Made by a program: the position numbers and the translations under genes. The notes beneath the pieces were generated by a model that was not told the DNA's origin, made no database searches, and saw only the letters and a list, made by a program, of their open reading frames with translations. From a bacterium (GTDB lineage: Bacteria > UBP14 > UBA6098 > 4484-93), in the NCBI GenBank assembly GCA_021158465.1, contig JAGGUN010000031.1:1-52759 (forward strand): a stretch of DNA of 52,759 nucleotides, given 5' to 3'. Of the stretch, positions 42,101 to 50,393 are shown piece by piece (within the stretch, counting starts at the first letter, position 1; each line of letters begins with the position of its first letter).

Positions 42101-45100
42101 ACCAGCAAAAGCCTCGATATCAGAAACATAGACAAAAACGGTGTCAAACGCCGTGCAGCCAGCAGAATCTATCGCAAAGAGATAGAATTCACAGCTCGAA
42201 TCAGGCATAACATAAGGGCTGGCAGATGTCGAATCAGAAATGTAAGCGTCACAGGAAGAGCTCCAACGATAAAATACATCCCCCGTCACTCCGCTTGCAG
42301 TAGCTGATAGCATAACAGAATCACCCGGACAGCTGAATCTGTCCGTTCCTGCATCGACAGAAAGCGAACATAGGAAGGAGACATAAAATTCCCAGCAGAA
42401 AGTATCAATATTGGCGTCGCAATAGTCGGGATTATCGGCGCCCCAGACACACACATATACCGTGTCACCGTCATCGTAGTCGGAGAAACCAGAGACGGAG
42501 ACTGTATCGAAGGTTGCCGTATCCGAGCCAACAACTACCATCATTCCAATGGATATCGAATCAACATAGCTCACGCTATCGCAAACAGAAACATCTATAT
42601 CAACCGAATGCGTTGACACAATGAATCCATCCGGCGGATGCTCACCTGAAAATACCGGCGGCGTCAGGTCAACAAGGAAGCTACCAGAAACAGCCTCAGG
42701 TAATGGTGTACCTGTCGAATCGAAAAGCTGCACAAGTGAATATTCCACAACCTCCGAATCGGCAAAGCAGGGTGGCGAAGGCGTAAATACCAGCGTATCA
42801 TAGCCAGAGGAGAAACTCAGGTTTCCACTTCCCCAGTCATAAGGCACTCCATTAACCTCGACGATTGTCGATTCAGGCAAAATCCCGTGCTCGGATGCTA
42901 TCTCAAACGCTATCGTCTGGCAGGTGCAAGCAGAAATTATATTGCCATCACCGTTGAGGTCAATCGGCTCGAGCACCGATGCAGAAATCTCACCTATCAA
43001 AACATAGAATGTCCAGCAACTGTCAAGCCTATTCGGCGGGCAGTATGGGTCGACGATGTCGCTTGCCGTGACGCAAACACGGACGGAATCACCATCGGAT
43101 AGCGGACCAAAACCAGAGTAGTTAAGCGAATCGATCGTCTCGACTAAAGAGCCGTTAACATAGACAGCCATCTGGAAACTGGTGGAATCCTCGCGCCACA
43201 CCCTATCGTCGACATTCACATGTATGTCTGCCGTCGTGGAATAGATACTCGAACCGTCTGGCGGGTATTCACCGTAGAAGTAAGGCGGCGTCAGATCAAC
43301 GAGGAAACTGCCTGTAACGCTTCCTGTAAGACCGCTTCCCGTCGAATCGACAAGATTGAGAAGAGCAAAATCCACAAACTCCGAATCGGCAAAACAGGGA
43401 GGCGAAGGCGTAAATACCAATGTATCATAGCCAGAGGAAAAGCTCAGGTTCCCACTTTCCCAGCCATAGGGCACTCCCTCAACCTCTACAACGGTCGACT
43501 CCGGGACAATTCCATATTCGGAGCTTATCTCGAATGCTATCACCTGACAGGTGCAGGAGACGACAACAAAACCATCACTGTTCAAGTCTATCGGCTCGAT
43601 GACAATCGCCGAAACCTCACCGATTGCTGCAGTGTAGATGAAACAGTATGTTGACCCGTTGGGAGCACAGTAATCATAATCTGGAATATCAACCGTTCGG
43701 ACGCATATCTCGATACTATCGCCATCGGAGAGCACAAGCGGGACAGGAGAAGCTGTCAGTGTGTCGAAGCTCTCTCCACCATGACCCCAGATATGAACAA
43801 ATATCCGCGTCGAATCTGTATTCACACCCGCAATATCATCAACAATGTCAAAGCTGACCGTAGCATCCGATGTATTGAACACATAACCAGGCGAAGGTGT
43901 TATACCCGCAAGGTAAGGTGGCTCGAGGTCGACGATAAACATACAGGAAACAACAGCCTCAAGCGGGCAACCGATGGTATTCACAGCATTTTGGAGCGTA
44001 ACGGTTACCGTATCGCCGCTTCCCCAAAGAAAACCAGAAGGGTCGAATCTCAGCTCTCCCGTCGCAGCATCCCAGAAAAGACCCGGATAATCTATATCAA
44101 ATGTCGTGTCACGAACAATACCGTTATTTCGCACAAGAAGCCCAACAGTGAAACTTGTATCAACTACATCGAACTCAGATGTATCCTGAACCGAAAAGAT
44201 GACATACTGGTCATCGCAGCTCGTTATATACCCGCAGGAATCGGGATAAATAACAGTTGCAAACGGAAGCACATCACAGAAAAGCACAGAGAAGTCCCAA
44301 CAGTAAGGCTCGGAAAGTCCGTTTGGCTGACAGGTGCATCCAGGGTCAAAGATGATATAGTCGATCGCGGATGTCACACAAACGGTAACAGAATCACCGT
44401 TGGAAAACTCCATTGTAGTATCCGTTCGACCGTAAAGATAATAATGGTCAACTGCACCGCCGATATGCTGAACGGTTATATCGACCTGAATGGAATCTGT
44501 CCAGACACCTGCCATCGAATCGAGCATATCGAACGATATATCGACAATGGATGTCGGAATAACCGAGCCATCGGGAGGCGTAACACTGCCCGCCACAACA
44601 AACGGCTCCTGCCTGTCAACATAGAAAACCATCGTATCGGGCGCGAATGTCGGACAGCGCAGATTCGGGAAGAGAATAACCATCACCGTATCACCGTTGT
44701 TCCAGCCAGCAGCAGGAGCAAGTATCCTGACCGTATCGAGATCCGTGTGTAACCGACTGTCGGGGTATCTTATTGTGTCCTCAGAGATAAATCCATCGTT
44801 GCGAACAGTAACCACCGCCGCGAAATCCTGCGGACGAGCAATCCCACCGGACAAAAGGAGATAATCCACCCACTGATACTGGCAGGAGGTGTATATCGGG
44901 CTGATATCCGGGCAGTTCCGGACGACATCGAGCGTCTCGCAGGGTGTAGAGAATGCCCAGCAACTGTCGAGCCTGTTCGGCGGGCAGGAGCATCCAAGGT
45001 CAGGGATATCATCGTTCGCAATCACACATACGGTCACCTCAGCACCAAACGGAACCTCGAGCGGAACGGACTCTGTCCCATAATACTGTGTTGTATCAGG

Positions 45101-45340
45101 CACTCCACCCGTATCAACAATGACATAGACCGTATCATTCGCAGGAATTACACCAGCTCCATCATCGTGCAGTGTGAACGAAACAGTAAACGATGTATCC
45201 TCCATCACCGTGTCCGGCGGTGGGAAGACATCCATCAGATAAGGTGGTCTGAGGTCGATTATGAACGAGCAGGTAAGCTGCGCTGATACCGCACCTGCCG
45301 ACAACAATATTAGAAGAAGCACAAGCAAAATCCTATTCAT
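39182..45340 (-). CDS. Giant secreted Ig/PKD-like repeat protein with FlgD-like C-terminal domain, copy 2
   Basis: Protein of 2052 residues with a signal peptide (NRILLVLLLILLSAGAVSA). It contains Ig-like pairs as in the 22042-27960 gene (PPxFxxExPPDG openings; SCxxQ and CPPNxLDSC cysteines). There are three linkers with a DLNxDG motif near 583, 794 and 1276 (possible Ca2+ sites), and two PKD-like doublets near 990-1150 and 1472-1633 (SYSWTSTAGD-like strands, TTYYLEATDTFGC), each followed by an FN3-like domain with GESHSW or GESHIW. A last Ig pair precedes a C-terminal domain of about 97 residues (YPKPFIPENPTNSYVQF, SRWDGRDDKG). AGGAGGACATA precedes the ATG. It lies between the Kazal-domain gene and the PorV-OmpA fusion. 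Probably a surface filament or adhesin. Confidence 0.9.
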   Translation of the reverse strand: MNRILLVLLLILLSAGAVSAQLTCSFIIDLRPPYLMDVFPPPDTVMEDTSFTVSFTLHDDGAGVIPANDTVYVIVDTGGVPDTTQYYGTESVPLEVPFGAEVTVCVIANDDIPDLGCSCPPNRLDSCWAFSTPCETLDVVRNCPDISPIYTSCQYQWVDYLLLSGGIARPQDFAAVVTVRNDGFISEDTIRYPDSRLHTDLDTVRILAPAAGWNNGDTVMVILFPNLRCPTFAPDTMVFYVDRQEPFVVAGSVTPPDGSVIPTSIVDISFDMLDSMAGVWTDSIQVDITVQHIGGAVDHYYLYGRTDTTMEFSNGDSVTVCVTSAIDYIIFDPGCTCQPNGLSEPYCWDFSVLFCDVLPFATVIYPDSCGYITSCDDQYVIFSVQDTSEFDVVDTSFTVGLLVRNNGIVRDTTFDIDYPGLFWDAATGELRFDPSGFLWGSGDTVTVTLQNAVNTIGCPLEAVVSCMFIVDLEPPYLAGITPSPGYVFNTSDATVSFDIVDDIAGVNTDSTRIFVHIWGHGGESFDTLTASPVPLVLSDGDSIEICVRTVDIPDYDYCAPNGSTYCFIYTAAIGEVSAIVIEPIDLNSDGFVVVSCTCQVIAFEISSEYGIVPESTVVEVEGVPYGWESGNLSFSSGYDTLVFTPSPPCFADSEFVDFALLNLVDSTGSGLTGSVTGSFLVDLTPPYFYGEYPPDGSSIYSTTADIHVNVDDRVWREDSTSFQMAVYVNGSLVETIDSLNYSGFGPLSDGDSVRVCVTASDIVDPYCPPNRLDSCWTFYVLIGEISASVLEPIDLNGDGNIISACTCQTIAFEIASEHGILPESTIVEVNGVPYDWGSGNLSFSSGYDTLVFTPSPPCFADSEVVEYSLVQLFDSTGTPLPEAVSGSFLVDLTPPVFSGEHPPDGFIVSTHSVDIDVSVCDSVSYVDSISIGMMVVVGSDTATFDTVSVSGFSDYDDGDTVYVCVWGADNPDYCDANIDTFCWEFYVSFLCSLSVDAGTDRFSCPGDSVMLSATASGVTGDVFYRWSSSCDAYISDSTSASPYVMPDSSCEFYLFAIDSAGCTAFDTVFVYVSDIEAFAGADQLSCPFFPVVLGCEETATGSFGPFAYSWTSTAGDVFDIPNPTVTPDVTTTYYLEATDTFGCIAYDTVTITIDYDTLSGLALISPADGEELGVGSVELVWSYPSGTTPVLFDVYLDGAALATGLTDTFYTIDSVGCGESHSWRVVASNICSHTLDYSCFADLPGDPDAVFYDTLTSSSFTFTTIPCAYPTATYLMPIDLNHDGLASTACECQEIRFLIMSMYGVYPDSVVLDVNGTEYYGYETEITFSGDTLIFTPPAPCFSDGEWVVATLLDVVDTLGGHLPEPVTDSFVVDLSPPDFSDEIPSDGSIIPAGATTISVDVFDTITGVNLDSAMMIVYVNGVVVDRIYSYSGSETFSSGDSVMVCAYAEDFPDYCPPNDTTFCWDFVVAAGLSVELGPDSAYCSTPERVVLTPDISGGEPPLEYRWFPGSLFEDSTALTGTAHPESSVWLHFEVSDSFGGYATDSMRVIISNLALFPGEDQTSCPGVEVVLGCSTVVSGGVEPYNIIWFTADGDTFVEANPTVSPESTTVYYLEVTDSIGCVATDSVVIDIPFEPLSDFELISPPDSGGYIDPGDIILSWNAPTGTEPIFYDIYLDDSLIVSGIDSTNYAVVCSCGESHIWYVVARNFCSYSLDYLCYDGTTQDSTVFGSEVVSFDTFYFETTPCSNIQAEIITPRAGIISACVDQDVRIRVISENPIDESSIILGVDGIMYTVDSTELEFFADTLLVYTPDPLFDDGNVSVELVQIADVFGDTARSVLSWSFTMDTTPPYASLVSPSEGEIVTDYTPDVTLELGDSISGVDISQTSIYINTYEFPLADARITYSDDRVLFNTGELGIELGPDDTVEVCVTAADSPDTCGPNLLDTCFVFYTMPRIICAAYPKPFIPENPTNSYVQFTFPGQGFEEAEIFIYNLRNVEVRHIKVPASQSAKQLSRWDGRDDKGKLQKPGVYLYLIERGGKVICNGTVVLAR
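42752..43477 (-). repeat. Near-identical internal duplication in the second giant gene (627-base offset)
   Basis: Positions 42752-42850 and 43379-43477 are close to identical (by eye near nine in ten bases). The offset of 627 bases equals 209 codons, so the frame is kept. The encoded pair share GYDTLVFTPSPPCFADSE exactly, within a larger repeat from the DLNxDG linker to the next Ig domain. Confidence 0.85.
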
Positions 45341-45406
45341 TATGTCCTCCTAACTTGTCCATTCTTATAAAAATATCAGTTCTTCCTCCCTCAAGTCAAG
45401 CATTAT

Positions 45407-47836
45407 TTACTTCCGCTTCTTGACGCATTCCCCCCTATAAGCCACATTTACACCCGCTCTATGGGCATAACATTCATTACTGTATGTCACACCATCACAG
45501 CCACAGACAGGGTCCCAGATATCGAGACAGGCGGTCGGACGCTCCTCGCACCTCCCACAGCTATCACAATCACCTGTCGCCTTCCGGCAGAACCAGCCAA
45601 CAGGACAATCCGAATTATCCCAGCATTCACAGGTATCCCTGGAAAACGTGGTCAGACAACTATCGACATTGTAAACTGAATCAAGCGAGATGACAACGGA
45701 GTCTCCGTCCTCATAAAGATAAACCACTGTCGCAATGAGCGAATCCGGTCTCCCCTCGAGGATTACATTTCTCGATGTCCCAACAAACTCCAATGTATCT
45801 TCCAAACCGTCCGGATGATTGTCGATTACCGTGAAATACAACCTCGATGTGTCTATGGCTACTCCCGTCGTGTCCTGAATCAAAAATATCATCCTCTGGT
45901 TGGCGCAGGAAGAAAACGACCCACAGGGTAACGGGCACAAAACCTCAGCATAAGCCGGGGTGCAATACCTAATCTCAAACACACAAGTGTCATACCCCCA
46001 GTTGCAGAAAGAATCTCGAGCTGCGACAACAAGCGTGCATTCTGGACAGGAAACAGCAGGTACAGACCAGATATAGGATGTATCGGGAACCTCATAACGC
46101 TCATCGATGCCGCAACCAAAGAAGTGAAGTGAACAAGGCTGGTTTATCCAAAAAGAATCTATAACAGACCATTCAAATGTGTATTCTTCGCCAGAAAAGA
46201 CTGTTGAGGGACAATCGCTGATTGTAACCGTTGGAGGACGGGAGTCAAGACAAGCTGTAGCAAAATCCTCACCGCGTAATCCTCCACTTATCACCATCCT
46301 CCCCTTGCAAGTCTCAGACCTGTGCACCCACCAATACCGATAAGAATAGGTTACCTGGACAGGATAAGCCGATTCAACAGCCACAAAGTTACTTACAAAC
46401 GGAGCATAATCCCCCTCATGATAATATGAAATATCACCAGCATCGAGGATGTAAGATGTGTCAATTATACCATCATCGGAAACATCAATCTCAATTAAAT
46501 TACTATCCGAGAATGAAACTATAGAGTATTGCACCCTCGGAAACCCATGCGAGCCGACGCTACCGGTAGGAGGTAAAACATATCGTCTGGACAGCTTTTC
46601 CTCAGGAAAAAGCTGGAAAGCATACATATATCTCCTGCGCTCATGGCTTCCCCACGGGTCGGTCGCATTTATATCCGAGATGTATGCAACCATAACAGGC
46701 TTATCGGATGAAACAGAAATCTCTGCCTCAGAGACATAGGTAACTAAATCACCTGCATCAGCAGAATAGGAGATCCCGTTTATTACGAGATTTGTAGCAT
46801 CCTCCGTCGCAACAACCTCAACCCTCGAATCCAGCGAATTAACATCCAGGGTATAAGGATGAACCTGAGGAGCAAAATAACTCATACCCAAACAGTCGAC
46901 AGGCAAAAGATAGTAAGCAGCGGTAGCACTATACCAATCCGAAGAGTGAAAAGAGTTTACTACTATTATCTTTTTGTCGTTATCCGTGTAGATGTGAGCT
47001 GGATGTGCAATGGTGGAGAAAGTATTATTCTCACCACTGTCAAGGGTAAATGTAAAATCAACAGTTCCCGAATAATCCGAATCGACATTAACTACCGTGC
47101 CATCATCTATAGCAAACACCGTTGTGAAATCGGCAGGCGGAACAGCATATTCACTACCAGCCAACTCGGCAGGATATATCGTGTAACTCAGACCTCCATC
47201 CTCATATAGACCGTAATCCGAACACCTATACCCGTAAAAGCACCAGAGCGGCTTAGTCGAAAATATATGCATACCAACAGCCATAATGGGCACCGAATAA
47301 GACCTGCTTTCATTAGCATCCAAAGCAAAAGAGGAATCAGGTGATCCATCATTATCAAAATCTATCTCCACATCGGTCGAATCATAATGAGCACGGAGGT
47401 AAAGCCGATTCGTGTGACCACTGGCACAGGCAGTATAATCTATTGTATAAGGAAGCCAGTAGTCATACGAGAACAAGGAGACCGCAACTTGGAAACCACA
47501 CCCTTCACTGTCCGGCATATCCTCGCTCATATCCCACCGAAAACAATGCGAATCGGGTGCCGTGGGAATAATGCCAGTGCCCAAATCTCCAGCGGTATCT
47601 GAAAGTGTGCTAAACCATCCCTCTCCCGCTTCAGTCCATGTCGCCCCACCATCGGCGCTCATCTGTACAGATATATCAGCTGTATCACCACTCAGGATGT
47701 AGCATATTGTTACTATATTCTGGCTATCGCAGTCGGTCTCCTCGGAAAACCAGACAGAATCGATGGAAGGTTGCCCCCAAGCAGCGATAGATAAAATGGC
47801 TACAAAAACAACTGCAAACCAAAATTTATTCCTCAC
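45407..47836 (-). CDS. Secreted protein with IgGFc-binding-like region and C-terminal Kazal domain
   Basis: Exported 809-residue protein (signal peptide 1-21; GTG start with AGGAGG 5 bases upstream). Residues about 150-500 contain repeats of a beta-rich unit (STDVEIDFDNDGSPDSSFAL, TVVNVDSDYSGTVDFTFTL, LIEIDVSDDGIIDTSYIL) reminiscent of the bacterial/animal IgGFc-binding N-terminal domain; this match is tentative. An Ig-like region follows. Near 735-768 is a cysteine cluster (CWDNSDCPVGWFCRK) like EB/whey-acidic modules. The end (770-804) fits a Kazal protease-inhibitor domain: DPVCGCDGVTYSNECYAH then RGEC. It heads the chain that continues into the second giant gene 66 bases on. Confidence 0.86.
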   Translation of the reverse strand: MRNKFWFAVVFVAILSIAAWGQPSIDSVWFSEETDCDSQNIVTICYILSGDTADISVQMSADGGATWTEAGEGWFSTLSDTAGDLGTGIIPTAPDSHCFRWDMSEDMPDSEGCGFQVAVSLFSYDYWLPYTIDYTACASGHTNRLYLRAHYDSTDVEIDFDNDGSPDSSFALDANESRSYSVPIMAVGMHIFSTKPLWCFYGYRCSDYGLYEDGGLSYTIYPAELAGSEYAVPPADFTTVFAIDDGTVVNVDSDYSGTVDFTFTLDSGENNTFSTIAHPAHIYTDNDKKIIVVNSFHSSDWYSATAAYYLLPVDCLGMSYFAPQVHPYTLDVNSLDSRVEVVATEDATNLVINGISYSADAGDLVTYVSEAEISVSSDKPVMVAYISDINATDPWGSHERRRYMYAFQLFPEEKLSRRYVLPPTGSVGSHGFPRVQYSIVSFSDSNLIEIDVSDDGIIDTSYILDAGDISYYHEGDYAPFVSNFVAVESAYPVQVTYSYRYWWVHRSETCKGRMVISGGLRGEDFATACLDSRPPTVTISDCPSTVFSGEEYTFEWSVIDSFWINQPCSLHFFGCGIDERYEVPDTSYIWSVPAVSCPECTLVVAARDSFCNWGYDTCVFEIRYCTPAYAEVLCPLPCGSFSSCANQRMIFLIQDTTGVAIDTSRLYFTVIDNHPDGLEDTLEFVGTSRNVILEGRPDSLIATVVYLYEDGDSVVISLDSVYNVDSCLTTFSRDTCECWDNSDCPVGWFCRKATGDCDSCGRCEERPTACLDIWDPVCGCDGVTYSNECYAHRAGVNVAYRGECVKKRK

Positions 47837-47860
47837 AAAATCCTCCTATCTTCATTGTTT

Positions 47861-47888
47861 ATTATATCTATCGTTCTATAAAAATCAA
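47861..47888 (-). promoter_or_regulatory. Putative promoter of the Kazal protein-giant-OmpA operon
   Basis: Minus strand TTGATT (47883-47888), 16-base spacer, exact TATAAT (47861-47866), then about 24 bases to the GTG with AGGAGG between. Confidence 0.6.
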
Positions 47889-47897
47889 TGGTTTTTC

Positions 47898-47926
47898 TTG
47901 CAAAAATGAAGGAGATCGACTATACT
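47898..47926 (+). promoter_or_regulatory. Putative promoter of the thioredoxin-fold gene
   Basis: TTGCAA (47898-47903), 17-base spacer, TATACT (47921-47926), then 19 bases to the ATG with AGGGGAGGAG directly upstream. Confidence 0.55.
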
Positions 47927-47945
47927 ATTAGCTGGAGGGGAGGAG

Positions 47946-48392
47946 ATGAAAAAAATTCTAAACATAATTCTTATCCTTATCTTTTTCGCCTTCCTCTATA
48001 ATCTTGTCGATATGATGTTCAAGCGGCAAAAGGAGGGTGGGCTGAAAGAGATAACTGTAGCAGGAAACATCCTTGAACAGCTCAAGAAGGAAAGCGCCAA
48101 TCCGACACTTCTCCTATTCGGGGAAAAGGGGAATGATGAGACGGAAAAAATGATTAAAATTCTAAAAGAACTCAAGCTTGACTATGGCTCGAGGCTAAAT
48201 ATCAACTTTGTCGATCTCGAGAAGAACCAGAATGTCAAAAAGAAATACAATATCATAAGGGTTCCTACTCTTTATGTAATAACCACACAAGGACAGGTCG
48301 CTCATAGGATTGTCGGAGTTGTTCAGAAGGAGAGATTAAGATTCTTGCTCAAGGAGGCAGGTCTGCGCAAGAAATGGAACCCGCTGGAATAA
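47946..48392 (+). CDS. Membrane-anchored thioredoxin-fold protein lacking the CxxC site
   Basis: The 148-residue protein has an N-terminal membrane helix (ILNIILILIFFAFLYNLV) and a thioredoxin-like domain: a beta strand TLLLFGEKGNDETEKMIK, a long helix, NINFVDLEKNQNVKKKYNI and the cis-proline loop IIRVPTLYVI. The active-site position that normally holds WCGPC reads GEKGND, and the protein has no cysteine, so it cannot act as a disulfide oxidoreductase. It probably serves as a binding or chaperone domain facing the periplasm. It has its own promoter and ends 4 bases from the facing barrel gene. Confidence 0.83.
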   Translation: MKKILNIILILIFFAFLYNLVDMMFKRQKEGGLKEITVAGNILEQLKKESANPTLLLFGEKGNDETEKMIKILKELKLDYGSRLNINFVDLEKNQNVKKKYNIIRVPTLYVITTQGQVAHRIVGVVQKERLRFLLKEAGLRKKWNPLE

Positions 48393-48396
48393 GGTG

Positions 48397-49140
48397 TTAA
48401 TACAGATAGTAGAATGTTACGAGGAGCGAACGATCTGGCTGAATGACACCATTCGAATTATTTAGAAGGTCGCGTAGAATAATGTTTATCTTAAAATTCT
48501 TCGCCATATTGAAGCTCAAAGATGAGTTCAGATAGCCATACCCTCCGGTAAGATCATTGTTTGTATCGGACAGTGCAGGATCGTATTCGAGATGAACAGT
48601 TACAAACTCGGTGAGATCTACATCGAATCCGAGAAAGGGAGAAACGGATTCGCTATCATTCCGCTCAAGCGTGTATCCGACCCCAGCGTGAATTCCAGCA
48701 TTCCCAAGAGGGTAGTAGAAGTTCTTGCTCAGAGCGAGATACACACCTACGGACCTGTACTGATAACGCTCCTGCTCCTCGAGATAAGCTCCCCTGCCGG
48801 ACGATGAGAAGCCGATGGATATTGCCGGATAAGTGTACCCCTCGTTTATGCACCTTAATCTTATCTCCCCCTCTGGGTGTGGCGATAGAACAGGTTTCCC
48901 GCTACCTATAACATTCGTCGCAGAGTACGAGAGCCCGATGTTTATTCTGTCGAAAAACCCAAACAGTAGCTCAAATCTGACCCCACCTTCCGAGAATATC
49001 TCCGTATCGAGCCTGTATGTCGAGCGGGGAATTATTCCTGATGTCGGTCTGTCAACTATGTAGAGCGGCTGGTAGGAAACAGCGAAAACACCGGATGGAA
49101 GAACAATCAGTATAATGGCAAATAAAAAACCTCTTCGCAT
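48397..49140 (-). CDS. Predicted outer-membrane beta-barrel protein
   Basis: Protein of 247 residues with a signal peptide (RRGFLFAIILIVLPSGVFA) and alternating hydrophobic strands throughout (GVRFELLFGFFDRINIGLSY, VGVYLALSKNFYYPLG, VTVHLEYDP), ending in an aromatic strand (SLLVTFYYLY) typical of BAM-inserted barrels. I do not recognise the exact family; YjbH-like exopolysaccharide barrels have related features. Its ATG overlaps the FadL-like gene stop as TGATG. Last of four coupled genes beginning with the serine-palmitoyltransferase-like enzyme. Confidence 0.8.
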   Translation of the reverse strand: MRRGFLFAIILIVLPSGVFAVSYQPLYIVDRPTSGIIPRSTYRLDTEIFSEGGVRFELLFGFFDRINIGLSYSATNVIGSGKPVLSPHPEGEIRLRCINEGYTYPAISIGFSSSGRGAYLEEQERYQYRSVGVYLALSKNFYYPLGNAGIHAGVGYTLERNDSESVSPFLGFDVDLTEFVTVHLEYDPALSDTNNDLTGGYGYLNSSLSFNMAKNFKINIILRDLLNNSNGVIQPDRSLLVTFYYLY

Positions 49141-50393
49141 CAGAACCTGTATCCCACTCCGAGGAACAATAGTTGATTATCGTATGCCTCCGTAAATTCC
49201 GAGTGTCTGTCCTTACGGCTAAAATAGCCTGCGTTGTATGCAGCATCGATCGTCAGCTGGTTTGCTACAAGCACACTCCCACCAAATGTGAAATAGTCCC
49301 TGTCGTTCTCTATCTTGCGGACAGTATATGGTATTGGGTCGGTGAAATATCCCGCCCGCAACCTTACATTTAACGGCAGGGTCACCTCGGCGCCAAGATG
49401 CAGTGAGATAACATCCCTGTAAGAATCGGGAATATAGCGGTTTTCATACAATATCCAGTCGGGGCTCTTGTATTCCAACTGTCTCCAGTCAGTCCAGTAG
49501 ACATCGGCAGCAAGCGTCAGGAATGACAGCCTAAATGCAGCACCTGCCCCAAGCGTATATGGAAGAGAGTATCTGTACTCCTCGGTAATCCCCGATGTCT
49601 CCGTGTAGACCTCAACCGTGTCGGTAAGGGAATCTGTCCTCTGCGTCCCTTCTTCTGTGACAGTGAGGGTTATCGGGAAGTTGACCACCATCCCAAGCTC
49701 GAGGAATTTCCAGGGAATAAATGTCATACCAAACTTCGCACCGAGCCCAGAATACTCATATTTGATATTGTCATCGAAAATAATCGAATCCCCCGAGGGA
49801 AAAGCCTCCTCCATCGTCCATGTGTAGTTCTCCACCCCGCTCCAGAAATCAATAGCTCCTCCCATAGATACACCTGGTGCGACCTGTATCCCACCAGACA
49901 GGTTAAACGCCTCCAACCCACCACCTGTCACCTCGAGACCATCCCTTCTAACCCCGTCCGCGTCTGTCCCGCAAACACGAAACACCCTGTCAAAGCTTGC
50001 TATCCTGTTGATGGAGATACCGAATGCAGCTCCACCCCTCTCAGCAGGCAGCGGAATCACTCCACCAAGGGAGTTCAGCGCCAGCTTCCCCTTCGACCTG
50101 CTCGATTCTGTCCCATAGTACGTTGTAGTATTCTCCGTGTTCTCATAAGAGAATGTTCCACCAACACTTAGTGCCTTGAGATAGCCAAGCCTCGCTGGAT
50201 TGTAGAACCCCGCCGTATAATCCTCTGCAACCGCTATGTGAGTCCCACCCATACCAAGCGCGCGGACACCAATATCGCAGTAAGAATCAACCAACCTTAT
50301 CTCGCTCGCTTCTCCCTCCACACCGGACAAAATCTGCCCGAAAACAAAACAGGGGAGAAATAGCATAACAACAGTCAGTATAACCCTTTTCAT
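49140..50393 (-). CDS. Outer-membrane protein of FadL/PorV-like type
   Basis: Protein of 417 residues with a signal peptide ([18 protein letters not shown]). The N-terminal block (VRALGMGGTHIAVAEDYTAG then FYNPARLGYL) is the FadL/OMPP1/PorV signature. Long amphipathic strands continue to a terminal aromatic strand (QLLFLGVGYRF). FadL carries hydrophobic compounds such as fatty acids through the outer membrane; in T9SS bacteria PorV relatives shuttle secreted proteins. Its position downstream of a sphingolipid-type synthase makes a lipid role attractive but unproven. AGGAGGCGAGG precedes the ATG, which overlaps the lipoprotein stop as ATGA. Confidence 0.87.
   Translation of the reverse strand: MKRVILTVVMLFLPCFVFGQILSGVEGEASEIRLVDSYCDIGVRALGMGGTHIAVAEDYTAGFYNPARLGYLKALSVGGTFSYENTENTTTYYGTESSRSKGKLALNSLGGVIPLPAERGGAAFGISINRIASFDRVFRVCGTDADGVRRDGLEVTGGGLEAFNLSGGIQVAPGVSMGGAIDFWSGVENYTWTMEEAFPSGDSIIFDDNIKYEYSGLGAKFGMTFIPWKFLELGMVVNFPITLTVTEEGTQRTDSLTDTVEVYTETSGITEEYRYSLPYTLGAGAAFRLSFLTLAADVYWTDWRQLEYKSPDWILYENRYIPDSYRDVISLHLGAEVTLPLNVRLRAGYFTDPIPYTVRKIENDRDYFTFGGSVLVANQLTIDAAYNAGYFSRKDRHSEFTEAYDNQLLFLGVGYRF

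Noticed and set aside
43781-44752. 323-codon plus-strand frame inside the second giant gene
   Set aside because: Biased, Arg/Ile/Asn/His-rich product typical of the antisense of Ig-repeat coding sequence; no start signals.
22042-45340. CRISPR array or satellite repeats in the giant genes
   Set aside because: Repeats are diverged coding repeats of about 600 bases in frame, not short direct repeats with spacers.
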